From Bacteroidota bacterium (GTDB lineage: Bacteria > Bacteroidota > Bacteroidia > UKL13-3): a stretch of 64,000 bases of DNA. A program made the position numbers and the translations under genes. The stretch's first letter is position 1; every line of letters starts with the position of its first letter. The stretch is taken from positions 1 to 64,000 of the forward strand of contig CANGVA010000007.1 of NCBI GenBank assembly GCA_947457395.1, given 5' to 3'. Under the pieces are notes generated by a model. It made no database searches and was not told the DNA's origin. It saw only the letters and a program-made list of their open reading frames with translations. Positions 19,074 to 27,111 of this stretch are shown here, one piece after another.

Positions 19074-19076
19074 TCC

Positions 19077-19865
19077 ATGCAGATTAACTTAATCGGTAAA
19101 AATGCTCTGGTTTGTGGTAGCACCAAGGGAATAGGTAATGCCATTGCCATGCTCTATGCAAAATTAGGAGCAAACGTAACATTGGTTGCCAGAAACGGAG
19201 CCTTATTGGAAAGAATTATTCGCGACCTTGATACATCAATGGGGCAAAAACATGATTTTATTGCAGCAGATTTTTCAAAGCCTGAGGAGCTAAAAGAGAA
19301 AGTGCTGATAAAAGTCCACGAACCGAGGGTATACCATATACTGGTGAACAATACAGGAGGGCCTCCGGCAGGTCTGGCAATAGATGCAGAATTGCATGAG
19401 TATGTTTCGGCCTTTACCAATCATCTGCTATGCAATCACTTGCTTACTCAGGCTGTGATGGATGGCATGCGGGCCAGTGGTTATGGTCGCATTATCAATA
19501 TTATCTCCACCTCGGTAAAAGTGCCGCTTAAAGGATTGGGTGTAAGCAATACTGTAAGAGGTGCCGTAGGTAACTGGGCTAAAACACTTGCCACAGAGTT
19601 GGGCCCTTATGGCATCACTGTAAATAATATTTTACCCGGTGCAACAGCTACAGACAGGCTTAAACAAATTATTGAAGGTAAAGCCACTAAGCAAAATCAT
19701 TCTATTGATGAGGTAAATAAGGAAATGACAGATGAAATTCCGTTAGGCAGGTTTGCATCGCCTGATGAAATTGCTTATGCAGCCGCATTCCTTGCGAGCG
19801 ACTATGCTGCTTATATTACCGGAATAAATTTACCTGTAGATGGAGGTCGCACCCCAAGCCTGTAA
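19077..19865 (+). CDS. SDR-fold protein lacking the Tyr/Lys catalytic pair
   Basis: A 262-aa Rossmann-fold protein resembling FabG. The cofactor loop is CGSTKGIGNAIA and the NNAG motif reads NNTGGPP. The catalytic serine seems present (IISTSVK), but the YxxxK segment reads SNTVR, so Tyr and Lys are replaced by Ser and Arg. This fits the described BKR-like SDR subgroup (cd05344) with an imperfect tetrad. The protein may use another mechanism or only bind a ligand. The C-terminus (GINLPVDGGRTPSL) is normal. It is the last gene of the apparent LptF/G-GT-ribBA-thioesterase-SDR unit. Confidence 0.85.
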   Translation: MQINLIGKNALVCGSTKGIGNAIAMLYAKLGANVTLVARNGALLERIIRDLDTSMGQKHDFIAADFSKPEELKEKVLIKVHEPRVYHILVNNTGGPPAGLAIDAELHEYVSAFTNHLLCNHLLTQAVMDGMRASGYGRIINIISTSVKVPLKGLGVSNTVRGAVGNWAKTLATELGPYGITVNNILPGATATDRLKQIIEGKATKQNHSIDEVNKEMTDEIPLGRFASPDEIAYAAAFLASDYAAYITGINLPVDGGRTPSL

Positions 19866-19928
19866 AAACCAAAAAGTACACATGCTTGTTTCAATATTTA
19901 TATCAACATGTTTAATTATATTAATCAA

Positions 19929-20804
19929 ATGAAAAAGTTAACAACCCTTCTTGGTGCTGCAATTATCAGTAGTGCTGTATTTGCTCAAAGCATCCCATTC
20001 CCGCAGCCAAGTCCGATGGCTACGGTTACACAAAGTTTTGCTACCTCTAAAATAGAAATTAACTACTCCCGACCAGGTGTGAAGGGTAGAAAAATATTTG
20101 GTGATGTTGTGCCTTACGGTAAATTCTGGAGAACAGGCGCAAATGCTGCTACTACTATTAGTTTCGGTGAAGATGTAAAAATCAATGGTGCTGATGTAAA
20201 AGCCGGTAAATATGGCCTGCTAAGCTATCCGGGAGAAACTGAATGGACTGTTATTTTAACAAAAGACTTGAATGTAAATGATGAAGAATCCTATAAAAAA
20301 GAAAATGATGTTGCACGTTTGACGGTTAAGCCGGCAAGAACCGCCACGGCCATAGAAACTTTTACTATCGAAATCTCAAACATAAGAAATAATGAGTGCG
20401 ATATAGAATTGAAATGGGAGAATACCATGATAAGTTTGAAGGTAACCACAGATTATGATGGGCGAATTAGCAAAATGATTGAAGAAACAATGGCTAGAGA
20501 TACAAGGCCTTATTATGGTGCAGCCAACTATTATTATGAAAATGGAAAAGATCTGAAGAAAGCTCTGGAATGGGTAAGCAAGGCAGCAGATGCCAATCCA
20601 CAAGCGTATTGGGTGTTGTTGCTAAAAGCTAAAATACAGAAGGCAATGAAAGACTATAACGGTGCCATTGCAACCAGCCAAAAATCAATGGAACTGGCTA
20701 AGACCGATAACAACGATACTTACGTGAAGAACAATGAAAAATTGATGTCAGAAATAAAAGCGTTACCGGATTACAAGCCTGCACCAGAGAAGAAAAAGAG
20801 ATAA
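19929..20804 (+). CDS. DUF2911 domain-containing exported protein
   Basis: I place the start at the second ATG, which opens a standard signal peptide (MKKLTTLLGAAIISSAVFAQ). The ORF-track start is 7 codons earlier. The mature protein has a DUF2911 domain with the typical RPGVKGRKIFGDVVPYGKFW segment and NAATTISF. A C-terminal TPR-like helical part of about 100 residues ends in a Lys-rich tail. DUF2911 proteins are common in Bacteroidota but have no known function. A strong hairpin follows the gene. Confidence 0.85.
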   Translation: MKKLTTLLGAAIISSAVFAQSIPFPQPSPMATVTQSFATSKIEINYSRPGVKGRKIFGDVVPYGKFWRTGANAATTISFGEDVKINGADVKAGKYGLLSYPGETEWTVILTKDLNVNDEESYKKENDVARLTVKPARTATAIETFTIEISNIRNNECDIELKWENTMISLKVTTDYDGRISKMIEETMARDTRPYYGAANYYYENGKDLKKALEWVSKAADANPQAYWVLLLKAKIQKAMKDYNGAIATSQKSMELAKTDNNDTYVKNNEKLMSEIKALPDYKPAPEKKKR

Positions 20805-20849
20805 GCAGCAATAAATGTAAGGCAAATCATAAAAGGATTATCAACTATG

Positions 20850-20881
20850 AAGGCAACATAAAATTAGATTTATGTTGCCTT
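20850..20881. terminator. Bidirectional terminator
   Basis: AAGGCAACATAAA (20850-20862) pairs over 13 bases with TTTATGTTGCCTT (20869-20881) around a 6-base loop. T-rich sequence follows on the plus strand, and A-rich sequence on the plus strand just before the stem helps the other direction. It sits between the convergent DUF2911 and zinc-ribbon genes. Confidence 0.85.
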
Positions 20882-21148
20882 TTAATTTTTCCAGCGCTCC
20901 AGTTTAGGTATAGCACGTGTTGCCAGCCATGCAAAAAAAATATTTATTCCTGCTTTTTTCATTTCCTGGATACAAAACTCCTGCATTTTTTGTGCAGTGT
21001 TAACTTCGGGTGGTGTGATAAATGCGCCATTTTCATAACACATTGAACAATACTTATTGCTAGCAGTGCCATCTTTTTCAGTACCTCCGCCTTTTTTATC
21101 CTTTCTAAGCGGATAGCCACAACTCTGACAAAATTTGTATGTTTTCAT
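20882..21148 (-). CDS. Putative zinc-ribbon protein
   Basis: An 88-aa protein with two cysteine pairs, FCQSCGYPL near residue 7 and YCSMCYENG near residue 34. They are separated by a charged Gly-rich loop (GTEKDGTASN). This arrangement matches the putative zinc-ribbon family PF12674, found in many bacteria as small proteins of unknown role. The C-terminal half is helical. It is preceded by an unusually strong ribosome-binding site for this phylum, and its stop lies next to a terminator. Confidence 0.85.
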   Translation of the reverse strand: MKTYKFCQSCGYPLRKDKKGGGTEKDGTASNKYCSMCYENGAFITPPEVNTAQKMQEFCIQEMKKAGINIFFAWLATRAIPKLERWKN

Positions 21149-21152
21149 GTTT

Positions 21153-21160
21153 ACCTCCTT
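21153..21160 (-). promoter_or_regulatory. Strong Shine-Dalgarno sequence
   Basis: On the minus strand AAGGAGGT lies 4 bases before the ATG of the zinc-ribbon gene. It is a near-perfect anti-16S match, whereas almost all other genes in the window lack one. It fixes the start at 21148. Confidence 0.8.
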
Positions 21161-21280
21161 TTTATTTAGTTAAGAGTCAGTGCAAGAATAACTCTATAGA
21201 ATAACAAAGAATATGCTATTACTCATGTTTCGTTCATGCAAGTATGTATGCAATGCTAAGCCCTATTGGTAAAAATAAAA

Positions 21281-22252
21281 TTACTCCTTTGCAGCAGCAC
21301 GCATAAGGCGGTCATTAATGGCACGCCCTAGTTCCTTATCAGGAAAAAATTCAGTAACAATGCAGTCTACGTCCAGCCTATCTGCTTGCCTCATTGCTGC
21401 AAATAAATGCTGTGCAGCTTCGTCTAAGTTTCCGCTAACCGACAGGCAGAACTGATTTTCTACAGGTACATCATCGAAAACATCTTTGAATGAAATAACT
21501 GCCACCCTTTGTTTGTTCTTATCCTGTAATAGATGCTGAATATTACCTATGAGAAGTAGTTTTTTGGGTGAGTAATGTTTAGCTAGCATGCCTGGTGCCA
21601 GCGGGTTTATAGACGCGTTAGCATGCTTATTTAATATGCATTGATCGATAACTGTTCCGATTACATGTTCTATTTTTTCTTTACTCAATCCGCCATGCCT
21701 TAATATTTCCGGTCTTTCATGTAAAAATGAAATAATGGTTGATTCGATACCAATTTTGCACTCACCACCATCAAGAATATATGGAATGCTACCACCCAGT
21801 TGCTCCTCGACATGAGTTGCACGGGTAGGGGATATATAACCACTGGGATTAGCACTAGGTGCAGCCAGAGGAAAATCAAGCATGCTTAATAACTGAAGGG
21901 TAGCCTGATGACCTGGTATGCGAACGGCAACTGCCCCTGTTCCTGCTGTTACAATATCGGGGATTTGCTTGCTTGCAGGAATCAAATAAGTAACTGGTCC
22001 GGGAGAAAAATGCGTCATGAGTTTGCGCATCTTATCAGGTATTTCCAACCCCCAGCCTTTTAGTTTCTCTGAACTATTGGTATGAATGATAAGCGGATTA
22101 AACTGAGGCCTGTTTTTAATACGATAAATCGCTGCAACTGCATTGCCGTTAAAAGCATTAGCAGCAAGACCATAAACAGTTTCGGTGGGAATGGCCACCA
22201 CCTCACCTGCCTTGAGCAGCAACGCTGCATGTGTGATGTCATTGCCAATCAT
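21281..22252 (-). CDS. L-threonylcarbamoyladenylate synthase (Sua5 type)
   Basis: This enzyme makes threonylcarbamoyl-AMP for the t6A37 modification of ANN-decoding tRNAs. The N-terminal YrdC domain has GEVVAIPTETVYGLAANAF, KNRPQFNPLIIH and a later SANPSGYISPT motif. Its 323-aa length includes the extra C-terminal Sua5 domain (about residues 210-320), so it is the Sua5 rather than the short TsaC form. It lies 7 bases downstream of the response-regulator gene on the same strand. Confidence 0.93.
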   Translation of the reverse strand: MIGNDITHAALLLKAGEVVAIPTETVYGLAANAFNGNAVAAIYRIKNRPQFNPLIIHTNSSEKLKGWGLEIPDKMRKLMTHFSPGPVTYLIPASKQIPDIVTAGTGAVAVRIPGHQATLQLLSMLDFPLAAPSANPSGYISPTRATHVEEQLGGSIPYILDGGECKIGIESTIISFLHERPEILRHGGLSKEKIEHVIGTVIDQCILNKHANASINPLAPGMLAKHYSPKKLLLIGNIQHLLQDKNKQRVAVISFKDVFDDVPVENQFCLSVSGNLDEAAQHLFAAMRQADRLDVDCIVTEFFPDKELGRAINDRLMRAAAKE

Positions 22253-22259
22253 AGCAGGC

Positions 22260-23633
22260 TTACTCCATGCTGCCTGCCTCGCCTCTGCGCAGGTTATATT
22301 TTTCTATTTTATTGTAGAGGTGACTCCTTTGTATGTCAATTTCCTGAGCCGTTTTGGCAACATTCCATCCATTCTTTTTAAGTTTTTCCTCTATAAAAAT
22401 CTTTTCTACATAATCCTTAAATTCCTGGAGCGTATCGTATTTTTCAAATACACTCTTTTCATTGTTTTGCTGATGCATTGGGCTGGCATATTTGGTTACA
22501 TCTTCTTCTGTTATTTTCTGCCCGCTTAAAATCACAAGCCTTTCTATCACATTGCGTAACTCACGAATATTACCTGAATAATTAAGCTTTTTAAGTTCAT
22601 TGAATGCAGCAGGCGCAAAAGATTTTCTTGAAACTCCGTTGTCTTCGCATATTTCTTTAACAAACCTTTCTGCCAGCAGCGGTATATCGTCTTTTCTCTC
22701 ATTTAAAGAAGGCACATGTATGAGAATAACACTCAGGCGGTGATAGAGGTCCATTCTGAAATTACCTTTTTCAATTTCTTTTAACAGATCTTTATTCGTT
22801 GCTGCAATTACACGTACATTTACATCAATATCCTTATCGCCACCAACACGGGTTATTTTATTCTCCTGCAATGCCCTTAAAACTTTGGCTTGGGCAGATA
22901 GGCTCATGTCCCCAATTTCATCAAGAAATAAGGTGCCTTCATGCGCCTGCTCAAATTTACCAATACGTTGCTTTATAGCAGATGTAAATGCTCCTTTTTC
23001 ATGGCCAAACAATTCACTTTCGATAAGTTCTGTTGGTATAGCCGCGCAGTTAACCTCAATAAGCGGAAATCTGGCTCTGTTGCTTTTTTCGTGTATCCAG
23101 CGTGCAACCAGTTCCTTGCCTGTACCGTTTTCACCAGTAATGAGTACACGTGCATCAGTTGGTGCAACCTTTTCAATAGTGTCCGTTATATTTTGTATGG
23201 CAGGCGATTCGCCAATAATTTCGCGTGTTTTGCTAACTTTACGTTTCAGTACCTTGTTTTCAATCACCATCGATTTTCTGTCGATGGCATTGCGAAGGGT
23301 TATTAGCAACCTGTTCAAGTCAGGTGGTTTTGAAATAAAGTCATATGCACCTTTTTTTGTAGCCTCCACAGCAGTATCAATCGTGGCATTGCCTGAAATC
23401 ATAATAAAAGGAATGTCATCTGCAATTTCAGTTGCCTTGGTAAGCACTTCTATGCCATCCATTTTAGGCATTTTTATATCACATAATACTGCTTCAAAGT
23501 CATCATTTTCAAGCTTCTCTAGTCCACTCTGTCCATCGGCTGCTTCATCTACCTGATAACCTTCATATTCCAGAATCTCTTTCAGCGTATTTCGTATGGC
23601 TTTCTCGTCATCTATAATTAATATTTTTCCCAT
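22260..23633 (-). CDS. Sigma-54 type response regulator (NtrC family) with GAFTSA loop
   Basis: From the preferred start MGKILIIDDE the protein has about 457 aa. A receiver domain carries the phospho-acceptor Asp52 in CDIKMPKMDG. The AAA+ domain has Walker A GENGTGKE and Walker B TLFLDEIGDM. A C-terminal Fis-type HTH ends the protein (NVAKTAQEIDIQRSHLYNKI). The sigma-54 contact loop reads GAFTSA instead of GAFTGA. The ORF-track start adds 11 codons that do not fit the receiver domain. No histidine kinase gene is adjacent. Sua5 follows by 7 bases. Confidence 0.92.
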   Translation of the reverse strand: MGKILIIDDEKAIRNTLKEILEYEGYQVDEAADGQSGLEKLENDDFEAVLCDIKMPKMDGIEVLTKATEIADDIPFIMISGNATIDTAVEATKKGAYDFISKPPDLNRLLITLRNAIDRKSMVIENKVLKRKVSKTREIIGESPAIQNITDTIEKVAPTDARVLITGENGTGKELVARWIHEKSNRARFPLIEVNCAAIPTELIESELFGHEKGAFTSAIKQRIGKFEQAHEGTLFLDEIGDMSLSAQAKVLRALQENKITRVGGDKDIDVNVRVIAATNKDLLKEIEKGNFRMDLYHRLSVILIHVPSLNERKDDIPLLAERFVKEICEDNGVSRKSFAPAAFNELKKLNYSGNIRELRNVIERLVILSGQKITEEDVTKYASPMHQQNNEKSVFEKYDTLQEFKDYVEKIFIEEKLKKNGWNVAKTAQEIDIQRSHLYNKIEKYNLRRGEAGSME

Positions 23634-23799
23634 AAGAGGTGCGTTTTGTTTATAATAACAGCGCAATTAACATTTTTTTATCACATTGTTATCTTCAAAA
23701 AGTTAACATTTTATGATCTCTTAAGTAGCAACTTATACTTGGCTTTACTTGGCAGTTTTATCTTTATTTAAGAGCGCTTAGTTTTCAGGTTTATTCAAT

Positions 23800-24837
23800 T
23801 CAGGAATTCATGTAGTCAAAACTTTTTATCTCATTAATATTAGTAGGTTTTAGGCGCTTAACGTTCAGTGTTTGTAAAAACAATCTCAAGGATTGATTCC
23901 CTTGGCTCCACCATTCGTTTAGTTTGCATAATGCCGAGCTCTCATAAACTGCCAGCAGCGGTTCGTCATATCCTGTTTCCGGATGCCTATAGCAAACCAC
24001 ATCAGTTTCTTCATCTCGGGCATGTAAAAGTTTTAGGTACGTTTGTATGGCTGTATTGGGGTAATCACATCCGGTAAGCAATACAGGTGTATTATTCTCT
24101 TTCCTATAATAACTTAGTAAGCCTGTTAATGGACCCAAATTGGCAAAATCTAATTCATCTTCGATAATCGGCAAACCTGATTCTAAAATTTGTTTTTGGT
24201 TAGTATTACAAGATATAAAAACATTGCTGCAGAGTGGTTTGATTAATTGAGTTGTATGCATAAACTGCGGAGAACCGTGATAGCTAATAAATGCTTTGTC
24301 CATACCCATCCGAGTGCTTTTCCCTCCGCATAACACTAGGCCGTTTGGTAAAGGCATCTGCAGTGTAAGATTACATGCTGTTAATACTTTTGCATCATAT
24401 AATTTGTAATAATCGATAGCGACATCCAATAAATAATCTCTTACTACCAATAGTAGATTCACTTGTGTATAGGTTGATTTAACTAATGAAATAATTTCTG
24501 AAACAACTGGTTCAAGTCCCTCTTTTCTATCCATTTCCAGTCGGCCTACTTCATCAATAATCAACCATTCCGGTTGTGTTGTTATTGCTTCCAGTAAAAT
24601 CTTTTGTGCAAGAGCAAATCCTTCTTTACTAAAAACATATTTACCAATATTTACTCCTTCCTCATGTGCCTCTAGCTGCAAAGTGTGGTAGCTTTTGTTT
24701 GCTATGTTGTACAGCAAACGCTTCTCATTTTTATCCGGTGTTAAGATGCCTGCAGCAGTGGGGTAGTTATTTATCCATTGCTTAAGAAGTGTTGTTTTGC
24801 CTGATTGTATGGGTTGGCTAAGAATATAAACAGGCAT
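23800..24837 (-). CDS. Fusion of THEP1-like NTPase and MobA-like nucleotidyltransferase
   Basis: The true start is the ATG at 24837, since the ORF-track extension reads back into the upstream gene. Residues 1-170 resemble nucleoside-triphosphatase THEP1/DUF2478. They have a P-loop QPIQSGKTTLLKQW, in which the usual first Gly is Gln, and a Walker B-like WLIIDEVGRLEMD. From about residue 175 a MobA domain begins with LCGGKSTRMGMDKA, followed by LTGCDYPN. MobA attaches GMP to molybdopterin, but the domain also occurs in other nucleotidyltransferases. The start overlaps the stop of the membrane gene (TAATG), so the two are translationally coupled. Confidence 0.82.
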   Translation of the reverse strand: MPVYILSQPIQSGKTTLLKQWINNYPTAAGILTPDKNEKRLLYNIANKSYHTLQLEAHEEGVNIGKYVFSKEGFALAQKILLEAITTQPEWLIIDEVGRLEMDRKEGLEPVVSEIISLVKSTYTQVNLLLVVRDYLLDVAIDYYKLYDAKVLTACNLTLQMPLPNGLVLCGGKSTRMGMDKAFISYHGSPQFMHTTQLIKPLCSNVFISCNTNQKQILESGLPIIEDELDFANLGPLTGLLSYYRKENNTPVLLTGCDYPNTAIQTYLKLLHARDEETDVVCYRHPETGYDEPLLAVYESSALCKLNEWWSQGNQSLRLFLQTLNVKRLKPTNINEIKSFDYMNS

Positions 24838-25838
24838 TAGTTTTCTGGTAAAAATAAGGTAAGTACAATGAGAGCAAATACAAACTCTTTGTATACGCGC
24901 CAACCGCTGCTATTGGATCTTGCAATCATCATGGCAGGTGTAACCAAATTTTTGAGTTCGGGTAATAAATTAAGCAGGGGCGATATTTTTGTATCCTGCT
25001 TTCTTTTTACTTTATCTATCCATAGCTGCATCAGCCATTTAACAAAGGGGTTTATAATAAAAAATAAGATGAGTAAAGCACCAATTGTGCGTGCGATTGC
25101 ATAAATGGCTTTATGCCCGGAGCCAAGCATTAAAAATGTACTGATGATGAATAGTAACATAAAGAATGTAACTATGTATTTGCCCACGCGCTTACCTTTT
25201 ATTTGTTCAGAAGCCGGGACATTGTGATATTTGAGCTTTCGGAATGCATCCAGTATAAAAGGAGCTTTCGCATTCATTTTTTTTGGTAGTAAAGATGCCC
25301 AGTTGCCTACTATAATGCCCCAAACGCTATAAACCAATGTGTAGCTTGCAATAAGCCAAAGGCTGAATGAAAATTCGGGAGCCAATGAAAGGTCTTTGGC
25401 GATGCTCATAAAAAAAAGATCCATTGCCTCCCAAATCGAATTCCCGAAGATAATGGTCGTAACCAGAAATTTTTGCACGGCAGATTCAAACAAAGCAATA
25501 CAGCCAAAACACATGGCAGCAAGCCGTTTGTTGCGAATCAGGCTAAAAATCAAAGCCCCTGCAAAGCCTTGAAATGCTACCGCTATATATGCCATTGGTG
25601 GCGACTGTGGACTTGCGGTTGCTTTGATGAGTATGACCAATAGTGTTGCCTGAGTAATGTCTCGCCAGCATTTATTGCTATTTAAAGCAAGCAGCGTAAT
25701 AACAACAATTGCAAAGCCGCCCAGAAAAAATCCCGTAAACGGAATTTTGAATGCATGCATGATGCCTCCCAGGCCGCTTTCGCTAAGTGCCCACAAGGCT
25801 GTTAGTCGCATAACAAATTGGTTTGATGACAAGTTCAT
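24837..25838 (-). CDS. Multi-pass membrane protein resembling ECF-transporter S components
   Basis: A 333-aa inner-membrane protein from the preferred start MNLSSNQFV, with about eight hydrophobic segments. The N-terminal pattern LTALWALSESGLGGIMHAFK, a PFTGFFLGG segment and a later AFQGFAGALIF resemble a group of ECF-type S-component proteins in the order of motifs. This is recalled family similarity and has not been searched. The C-terminal half (three or four helices and a basic loop) is not recognised. No ECF ATPase or T component is in the window. Its stop overlaps the start of the NTPase-MobA gene, which implies a shared job, perhaps uptake and nucleotidyl modification of a cofactor-like compound. 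Confidence 0.6.
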   Translation of the reverse strand: MNLSSNQFVMRLTALWALSESGLGGIMHAFKIPFTGFFLGGFAIVVITLLALNSNKCWRDITQATLLVILIKATASPQSPPMAYIAVAFQGFAGALIFSLIRNKRLAAMCFGCIALFESAVQKFLVTTIIFGNSIWEAMDLFFMSIAKDLSLAPEFSFSLWLIASYTLVYSVWGIIVGNWASLLPKKMNAKAPFILDAFRKLKYHNVPASEQIKGKRVGKYIVTFFMLLFIISTFLMLGSGHKAIYAIARTIGALLILFFIINPFVKWLMQLWIDKVKRKQDTKISPLLNLLPELKNLVTPAMMIARSNSSGWRVYKEFVFALIVLTLFLPEN

Positions 25839-25909
25839 GTGCTGGTAAAAATACAAATCTTCAGAAAACATCCGTCAATTGACTATCTTGCAGCAAAACA
25901 AAATAACAG

Positions 25910-27100
25910 TTGACATTTCTTGATTTAAACCTACACGATAGCTTACTGGATGGTTTGGATGCCATGGGGTTTGAAAACCCAACACCCATTCAGCAGCAAG
26001 CCATACCTTATATCCTTAGTAAACATGATTTAATTGCCTGCGCACAAACAGGCACAGGTAAAACAGCTGCTTTCGTATTACCCGTAATCAATAATATACT
26101 TGAACATGAAAGCAGAAAGTTAAGTACCTTGATAATCGTGCCAACACGAGAGCTTGCACAGCAAATTGACCAGCAGATTGAAGGACTGGCATATTTTACA
26201 GGGGTAAGTTCAATGGCAGTTTATGGTGGAGGAGACGGCATTAGCTGGGAGCAGCAGCAGAAAGCACTCCGAACGGGTGTGGATGTTGTAATTGCAACTC
26301 CCGGAAGATTGTTGGCTATGCTTACCTCCTCTGGCTCTTTTGATACAAAATATATCAGGTATCTTGTACTGGATGAAGCCGACCGAATGCTGGATATGGG
26401 ATTCTATGACGATATCTTACGTATTATTTCTTTTATTCCTAAAGAAAGACAAACCCTTCTTTTTTCGGCAACCATGCCACCCAGAATTCGCACACTTGCG
26501 CAAAAAATTCTGAATAACCCGAAGGAAATTACCATTGCCATTAGCAAACCTGCAGAGGGTATTACGCAACAGATGTGCTACATTGCTGATGCTCATAAAA
26601 CGGCTTTTCTGCTTGGATATCTTAATGCAAGGCATGATGAACGTATCATTATTTTTGCATCAACCAAGGATAAGGTTAAAGAATTGCATAGAGAGTTGGT
26701 TAAACGAAAGGTAAAAGCACAGGCCTTTCACAGTGATTTAGAGCAGCCGGAGCGTGAGGAACTAATGCGTGCCTTTAAAAATAATGAAATTAAACTGCTC
26801 ATAGGTACTGATATTCTCTCCAGAGGGATTGATGTAGACGGAATTAGTCTGGTGGTAAACTATGATGTACCTCCGGATCCGGAAGATTATGTGCACCGAA
26901 TTGGCAGAACAGCAAGGGCTGAAAGTAAAGGAACCTCACTTACGTTGGTTAATGGAAAGGACTTTGGAAAATTTAAACGAATAAAGGAATTAACCGGTAG
27001 CCATATTGAAGAGTTAACATTGCCTGAAGGAATGAAAGGGGATGAAAAGAAGCGATCTATTGATTCCCGCAGGCCTTCTTTTATTAAACGCAGGAAATAG
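25910..27100 (+). CDS. DEAD-box ATP-dependent RNA helicase (RhlE-like)
   Basis: A 396-aa RNA helicase with all core motifs. The Q motif is GFENPTPIQQQAIP and motif I is AQTGTGKT. PTRELAQQ, TPGR, DEAD (VLDEADRMLDMGF), SAT, ARGID-like SRGIDVDG and HRIGRTAR follow in order. The short basic C-terminus (RRPSFIKRRK) suits RhlE/CsdA-like proteins in ribosome assembly or mRNA turnover. The start is a TTG, which fits the family N-terminus (TFLDLNLHDSLLDGL). It stands alone and converges on tonB. Confidence 0.93.
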   Translation: MTFLDLNLHDSLLDGLDAMGFENPTPIQQQAIPYILSKHDLIACAQTGTGKTAAFVLPVINNILEHESRKLSTLIIVPTRELAQQIDQQIEGLAYFTGVSSMAVYGGGDGISWEQQQKALRTGVDVVIATPGRLLAMLTSSGSFDTKYIRYLVLDEADRMLDMGFYDDILRIISFIPKERQTLLFSATMPPRIRTLAQKILNNPKEITIAISKPAEGITQQMCYIADAHKTAFLLGYLNARHDERIIIFASTKDKVKELHRELVKRKVKAQAFHSDLEQPEREELMRAFKNNEIKLLIGTDILSRGIDVDGISLVVNYDVPPDPEDYVHRIGRTARAESKGTSLTLVNGKDFGKFKRIKELTGSHIEELTLPEGMKGDEKKRSIDSRRPSFIKRRK

Positions 27101-27111
27101 CAAATTAACAA

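Noticed and set aside
22885-23556. 223-aa plus-strand ORF
   Set aside because: It lies wholly antisense to the response-regulator gene, whose motifs are clear. Its sequence shows no domain, so it is a shadow ORF.
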